The position numbers and the translations under genes were made by a program. Positions 58,640 through 64,000 of a stretch of 64,000 nt of DNA are shown piece by piece. Numbering within the stretch: position 1 is the first letter of the stretch; each line of letters opens with the position of its first letter. Source of the DNA: Mauremys mutica (Eukaryota > Chordata > Testudines > Geoemydidae); the NCBI RefSeq assembly GCF_020497125.1, contig NC_059077.1, positions 18,918,840 through 18,982,839 on the forward strand, read 5' to 3'. The notes beneath the pieces are model-generated. The model did not search any database, was not told where the DNA came from, and was given only the letters and a program-made list of their open reading frames with translations.

Positions 58640-58740
58640 GGGGCTGACTGAGTAGTTTAAGGGATAAAAGTATTAGCCTTTCATCTGTAGAATTCAAGTG
58701 CCAGTCCTCAAGGCAGACCAAAGCAAAATGAAGTGGGTTG
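58640..58740 (+). repeat. tRNA-headed SINE-like relic
   Basis: 'GACTGAGTAGTTTAAGGG' resembles a degenerate A box, and 'AATTCAAGTGCCAGTCCTC' lies where a B box (GTTCAANNCC) would be. Family not assigned. Confidence 0.35.
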
Positions 58741-59194
58741 TCTTATTTTGCTTCTTAACGTATTATTATATAATGGTATTATTAAACATTAGAGAATAGA
58801 GAATTGAAATCTCCGGCACTGACAGTTGATTAATTTTTTTAAGTACAAATTTTCACTCATCATCAGAAATATAAAATAAATCTTTTTAAAAAATGTTCAA
58901 GAAAAAGCACAAAGGTTGCTATTTTCTATAACGATAATACTCCTTACTCTAATATTGTGATCAGATTGCATTTCTTTTAGAGCTATGCAATACAATACTG
59001 ATTTCATTCTTTGAAATTTAAAAGAGAGAGAAATGAGGTTTGTTTCATTAAGATCTGCACCAAAAGTTCCCAAATGCTGACAGAATGTGTCTTTAATACA
59101 CATTTCCTGCACCAACATAGGCTATTGGAAGATAACAGTTGAATTCTAGAGGTTTCTTGAGTTGCCTTGTCTTGCCTTGGGTAGCCATATGTCC

Positions 59195-59280
59195 TGTCTG
59201 CCTCGATTAGTCTATCTGCATAATGAGTATAATAATATATACCTTCCTCTCATGGATGTTGTGTAGATTTTACTTAATTC
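59195..59280 (+). repeat. MIR-like 3' fragment
   Basis: 'CCTCGATTAGTCTATCTGC', 'ATAATGAGTATAATAATA' and 'GATGTTGTGTAGATTTTAC' follow the tail part of MIR/CORE-SINEs. Confidence 0.45.
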
Positions 59281-59420
59281 TCATTTGAATTAATATCCGA
59301 ATTGCATCCACCTAGCTGAGGGCACAATGGGACCCTAAACATCTACTCGTGTTAAAATACTCTGTTCCTTTCCTTTGTTATTGTTGCTCAATTAATTCTA
59401 AATGGCACAGCCATAATGCT

Positions 59421-59788
59421 CAGTGCTGGCTTTAGGTCGATTCCCCCGATGCCCCGGAATTGGGCCCTGCGCCCACGCCTAAGAGGGCCCGACGCCTTAG
59501 GCGCCTTTTTAATTTAAAAAAAAAATTTTATTCACCCGGCACCCGGGGCGGGTGGGGGGTCCGGGTCTTCGGCAGCGGGGTGGGGGGAAGGGCGCACTCC
59601 GGGTCTTCGGCAGCATTTCAGCTGTGGGGGGGTGTCCGTTCCAGGTCTTCGGCAGCATTTCGGTGGCGAAGGGTCCTTCGGTGCCGCGGAAAACCCGGAG
59701 CAGACCTCCCACCGACAAAGTGCCACTGAAGCCCCAGACCACCGCCGGGGATTCGAATTGGGCCCCGCAGTTCATAAAGCCGGCCCTG
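59421..59788. mobile_element. GC-rich hAT MITE
   Basis: The 368-bp element has ends CAGTGCTGGCTTTAGG and ATAAAGCCGGCCCTG. Flanks ATAATGCT (59413-59420) and ATAATGTT (59789-59796) form an 8-bp duplication with one change. The inside holds repeated 'CGGGTCTTCGGCAGC' units and is non-coding. Confidence 0.82.
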
Positions 59789-60004
59789 ATAATGTTAGTG
59801 CATGTTTGGACTGACAGCATGGATTAAAAGGATGATTTGAAAGTTTCAACAAATGAGCAACGTCCAATCATATCAGTAAAAGAGTAGGTTCATGGGTTTG
59901 CCATTTTCCCCTTCAACTATTCCTAATTCCAATACACGGCCATATCATATCGCCTCCTCCCTCCCCCCAGGTAAAATCCACAGAACTGAATCAGAGGAAG
60001 CTCA

Positions 60005-60272
60005 GGGCTTGTCTACACTTACAGTGCTGCAGCAGCTCAGCTGCACTGGAGCAGCTGTGCCACTGCAGTGCTTGATGAAGATACAACCTAAGCCGAAGGG
60101 ACAGCTTCCCCGAGAGGCCATAGCTATAGTCAACAGGAGAAGCCCTCCTGTCAACAGCGCTGTCTACACTGGGGGTTAGGTCGGTATAACTACCTCACTC
60201 AGGGGTGTGGATTTTCCTCACCCCTGAGCGACATGGTTATACTGCCATATGTTCCTAGTGTGGACCAAGCCC
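60005..60272. mobile_element. PIF/Harbinger-type MITE
   Basis: Ends GGGCTTGTCTACACTTAC and TAGTGTGGACCAAGCCC share the TCTACACT core with the full element at 47387. The inside contains 'GGTTAGGTCGGTATAAC' and the inverted 'CAGGGGTGTGG.../...CACCCCTGAG' pair. The 3-bp flanks do not match clearly. Confidence 0.7.
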
Positions 60273-60722
60273 CAGTGAGGTTCCGCGTATAGTCCTCCCA
60301 ATGGGGATAGCATGGGTGTGGTAGAGGAGATCACATGTGGCCTCCAATTCCAGGGATCCCAGGAATCTAGGGTATAAAAGGCAATGTGCCAGAAGTCCCC
60401 TGATAGGAAAGGGGTGTAGTGCAGCTTTCAGAACCCGGAGCAGATCCAGCCATTTCAGGAGCACATACACGGTCCCAGTGGTAGCAGTTGGCACTACATC
60501 CTGTATTACCACCACCACTCTACACACTTGTGATATTATTGGTAGGGCTTAGCCCCATTAGCCCCTAATGACCAGCTACCCCTAGATGAAGGGGAACATT
60601 GAGCCATATATACACTTTACTTTATCTCAACAGTTTTCAAATCAAAATTTCATCAAGCAAGGTCTGGAGCTGGTTTCACCCAGCAAAGGCTGAACTTAAA
60701 AGATTTGACCAAACAGGGAAAA

Positions 60723-60800
60723 ATAGATTCATAGCTTTTAAGGCCAGAATGGACCATTGAAATTCTCTAGTCTGAAACAGCATATCCTTTCTGAGTGAAG
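60723..60800 (-). mobile_element. CR1 LINE 3' scrap, antisense
   Basis: 'TAGATTCATAGCTTTTAAGG' and 'CCAGAATGGACCATTGAAAT' then 'CTAGTCTGAAACAGC' follow the reverse complement of a turtle CR1 3' end. Confidence 0.6.
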
Positions 60801-60867
60801 GGACTTTCACCCTGAGGGACAGCAAGTTGTGTTTCCACGTACTTCTCTCTGGAACCAGGGAAGGGCA

Positions 60868-61137
60868 CAGGGCCGGCTCCAGGCACCGGCATTCCAAGCA
60901 GGTGCTTGGGGCGGCAATCTGCAAGTGGTGGCAGTCTGTGTGTTTTTGCCCCCAAGCAGCGCGCCGAATTGCCGCCGCGGACAGCGGGGGCAGTCCATCT
61001 GCTGTTAGGGCGGCACGCGCATTTCCGCGGTGGCGGCAATTCGGCGGCAGCTTCTACATTCAGCTGTCCATGGCGGCTCAGCTTCTTTCTTGTCGCCGAA
61101 TTGCCGCCGCCGCCGCCGAAACGCGTGTCCCACCCTA
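60868..61137. mobile_element. hAT MITE, right end missing
   Basis: It begins CAGGGCCGGCTCCAGG and has the subterminal 'GGTGCTTGGGGCGGC', as in the copies at 34645 and 36155. The CpG-rich interior has repeated 'GAATTGCCGCCGC'. No matching right terminus was found before 61140, so it is truncated or rearranged there. Confidence 0.65.
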
Positions 61138-61184
61138 ACAGCACATGGACTGCTCCTGTACCTGCTTGTCCCCAGCCATTTCCC

Positions 61185-61355
61185 TGCCTTGACTCATTCC
61201 AGGTATCCTGATTCCGAGCCTTGGCTCTGATTCCTGACACCTGACTTCATCTCTGACTCTTGACTCTGACATCTGGCCTCTGACTGTGGTTCTGACCCCG
61301 GGCTCTGATTCCTGGCTACTGGCCCCTGCTTTGACCACTAGGTCTGACTCCTGCT
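61185..61355. repeat. Imperfect 'CTGAYTCYTG' tandem tract
   Basis: About 170 bp of loosely repeated TCTGATTCCTG, CTGACTCTTG and GACTCCTGC text, a degenerate short-period tandem repeat. Confidence 0.5.
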
Positions 61356-62177
61356 CCAGCTAGGCCCAACTGCCCACATCCCAGTCACTGCCAGCCTGCA
61401 TCACTGAGCTTTTGGACTGCATGACTCTATGAAGTTCTAAAATCAGTGATAATACTACACGTGCAGTTCTCCCAACCCCTCTAGTGGAAGGGAGATTGTG
61501 ATCATTCTGTGAAGCGACAACCTCCTCCCCTGGTAGACTTTTTGCTGCCAGAGACCTGAGCCAGGACTTATGCTGGCAGAAAATGATTAAATCATAGGTG
61601 GCTCTGGCCTGAAATGACATGTGCAGTTATTAATGAGTGTGCAACAATCTATACCGGAGTATCAAAATTTTGTATCGTGTTGGCAGCACAGTCCAGAGCA
61701 GATATGTACCCTGAATGTATCTGCAAAAGCATAGGCGTTGCCTTTCCAGAGCACTTTATCTTAATTACATAAAAGTGAGGCTCAGTGCCTGATGCTGAGA
61801 AAACTAATAGAACACATCCAAAGGGAAGGACGAAGATGGAAAGTGGACTGTATCCAAGCACATGATCAGAGTTGGGCTTCAAGGTCCAGCATCATGTAAC
61901 AATATCTGCTCCAAAATTCTCTTTGGACCTCTATAGACTTATGCCCCACACTATATGCCATATCTGCTTCCCTTCCCTATGTGGAGAATGCCGTAGGAGC
62001 TATGGTCACAAAGGTAGTCAGGCTAAATACAAGGATAGGAACAATGGAAGGCCACATGAAGACAGCTGGCAGGGACTGCAGCATGAAAAAAGAGCACTGG
62101 AAGATATTAAAGAATTCTCAAGGAATTAATCTGCAGTTAGCAAGGAAGTGAAACTTCCTGCTACTAATAGTAACAAC
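61356..62177. other. Unresolved DNA
   Basis: No gene or recognised repeat was seen. Confidence 0.4.
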
Positions 62178-62900
62178 TATAACCCTTCTGCCAGGTGCCA
62201 ATAGCAGCAACAAGGGCTGGTTTCAATCTGTCTCTGGGTCCTTCTTTAAAATAAATGAAAGTAAGGTTTGAGCCACTACCCAGAGCTGGACTCTATGTCT
62301 GGGTCTGGGAAATTAAAATATAATATCCCCTGGTTGCTTTTCTAGGTGGTTCTCCCTCATTTGCAAGCACTCAGGAGTCCTCAGGAACTTGGAACCACAA
62401 ATGTTTGTTATTTGGGTGAAAAAGGAAAACACACATAAAAGAAGGATAGTTATCCTAGATATATTTACATGCAACAAAATGAGCAAAAGCCTATCCATGT
62501 ATCAGGAGTGTAACCAACAGTTCCTAGTATTAATTGTCTGGCTTGTTGAGGTCTAAAACTCTTAGTCACAAAGCAATCCCCACCCACCTGAAACCCTACT
62601 CACAGGTAGACTCAATGGTAGTCAGGGGCATCTGGAGGTGACTCTACCTGTCTGCTCCAGTCCAGAGAAATCTAAACAAGCAAGTTCTGCTCTGATGTGT
62701 AGCTATCTGGTCTAGTTTTATGACATCAGCTCTGCCATTGCAGGTCTGATTAAGCCTTGCTACAAAGCCAGCTCTGCTCCACTGCTGCTGATCTAGTTGG
62801 ACCTCGCTGCAAAATCAAGTCAGCATTGTCACCACTACAGGGGCAGTCAAACCTCACCTGGTCTGGTCCAATCCCACAGAATTGATCTATCCACAGTTCA
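62178..62900 (-). mobile_element. Probable old antisense LTR, related to LTR1
   Basis: The left edge 'TATAACCCTTCTGCCAGGTG' plus 'GCAACAAGGGCTGG' parallels the LTR1 end at 44916 (TGTAACCCTTTTGCCAGCTG, CAACAAGGGTTGGG). The rest is too diverged to follow, and the right boundary is a guess. Confidence 0.35.
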
Positions 62901-63690
62901 GAATCTCAAGGTAGAGAACCTAGAACAAAACAAGACCTTTGGTAGGAGTGCTTACTCCTTAGAATAGAGCTCCCAGTCTCTAAGACAGAACCTTCTATCC
63001 TCTCCTCATTGAACTTGATTCCCATTTCCAAATTAGGGACCACTACCTGTAAATTCAGGGTAATCAACTTATTCCAGTGTATATCTTGCACAATGGTTGT
63101 GTCTTTTCATGAGTACACATACAAGAATAATCTAATATCATTTATACAATCAGAACATGGAGAAATTCCAGTTAAAACAACTAAACACACTATGTGGAAC
63201 TATGGATAAGCATCTTTATAATTTATGTAAATGAGGCTGGTCAGATCAATCTTTTTCCCTATACAGAGAGCAGATAGTTCCATCCTTCTAAGCCTTCTAG
63301 CAACCTTTATTAAAAGAATAACTGAGAAACTTTGGTTCATTCAACATTCTTTTCCAGTGTGATATGTGATCTTCAAAATTTCTGCTCCTGCAAATGCATC
63401 CTGACCAATGAGCTGCATCCATCATGTTCCTCATAGCTTCATGCAATGATTGACACAGACTGTTGTGAAATGTCCACTGTATATCAGCAGCATGCTTCAA
63501 AACCGGCTGCATCTGAAAAATGTGACTATTTGTGTGAGTAAGGTGGGTGGAATTCTTCTGGGCAGAAGTCTCACCTGAGCCCTAGGTGATATATAGGTCC
63601 TGTGGGGATGGATTTCATCCATCATGAGTAAAGTTCACTAAATCAGATGCTAAGGTTTCTGGAGAGGGAAAGACCAGCTACCTACCTACC
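62901..63690. other. Unresolved DNA
   Basis: No gene or recognised repeat was seen. Confidence 0.4.
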
Positions 63691-63691
63691 C

Positions 63692-63692
63692 C

Positions 63693-63777
<85 letters not shown>
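63692..63777. repeat. Compound (CT)n(AC)n microsatellite
   Basis: About nine CT units run into 33 uninterrupted AC units (63711-63777), preceded by a short (CTAC)n. Its length makes it likely to be polymorphic. Confidence 0.97.
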
Positions 63778-63779
<2 letters not shown>

Positions 63780-64000
63780 CAGGGCCAAAGGCTCCCTCTC
63801 CAAATACTTGTGGTAATTAACTGATATTCTTCTGCTTCCTTACAATAGGCAGATTTCATGGCACCACAACCATACTCTTCTACAAAGTATGATAGGCAAT
63901 GTCAGTAGTACCGGGTAATAAAGAAAAATGGCAACATGAATCCAAATAGCAGAATCCTAGAAACTTTCCATCATGTCAGCAGTTTTCTGTCAGGCCCTAA
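63778..64000. other. Unresolved DNA at the window edge
   Basis: Nothing was recognised. Confidence 0.4.

Noticed and set aside
60005..60272. 3-bp target duplication around this MITE
   Set aside because: The flanks TCA and CAG do not match, so no duplication is claimed.
63711..63777. Tandem AC array as a CRISPR-like or telomeric array
   Set aside because: A plain dinucleotide microsatellite with no spacers. No telomere motif.

Overview
The window reads as vertebrate nuclear DNA, most likely from a turtle (Testudines). This rests on repeat families I recognise from memory: CR1 LINE 3' ends with the (ATTCTATG)n tail, a fragment of the tRNA-derived turtle SINE, CORE-SINE/MIR-like copies, GC-rich hAT MITEs, PIF/Harbinger elements whose ends read 'GTCTACACTA', and long ERV LTRs. 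No database search was possible. I found no host protein-coding exon, tRNA, rRNA or CRISPR array. Nearly all open frames are chance frames or lie in transposons. The background is AT-rich intronic or intergenic DNA, with short GC-rich islands that coincide with DNA transposons.

Layout. 1-7 kb: mostly unresolved DNA with old palindromic repeat relics. 6.9-8.9 kb: a CORE-SINE split by a foldback element, a G-rich hAT element, and another CORE-SINE. 9.9-12.7 kb: SINE-like and palindromic repeats and two CR1 tails. 13.7-15.4 kb: an old LINE relic containing a clean solo LTR, then a CR1 tail. 16.5-17.9 kb: a Tigger-type transposon, a LINE reverse transcriptase scrap and a CR1. 21.8-22.4 kb: a hAT inside a Tigger-type element. 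28.5-29.8 kb: a CR1 split by a hAT with a perfect 8-bp target duplication. 33.6-36.5 kb: a perfect 30-bp palindrome, a Harbinger MITE, two hAT MITEs and a solo LTR. 39.1 kb: a hairpin repeat. 42.0-43.2 kb: a 1.2-kb solo LTR.

The centrepiece is 44.3-52.6 kb, a multi-layer nest. A degraded LINE is interrupted by an antisense LTR (TSD TACA). That LTR holds a second antisense LTR, which holds a hairpin SINE-like repeat. Only 28 bp further along, the same LINE is interrupted by a complete-ended 4.93-kb PIF/Harbinger transposon (TSD AAA). The transposon carries both genes of an autonomous element: a DDE nuclease on + and a Myb/SANT-like protein in two exons on -. They are convergent and both carry disabling mutations.

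54-64 kb: more Harbinger MITEs, CORE-SINEs, hAT copies, a CR1 scrap, a probable old LTR, and a long (CT)n(AC)n microsatellite near the right edge.

The nuclease and SANT protein would act together in Harbinger transposition. Everything else is structural or noncoding. I see no convincing new biological system. The most informative content is the datable nesting order, the broken two-gene Harbinger element, and the foldback structures.
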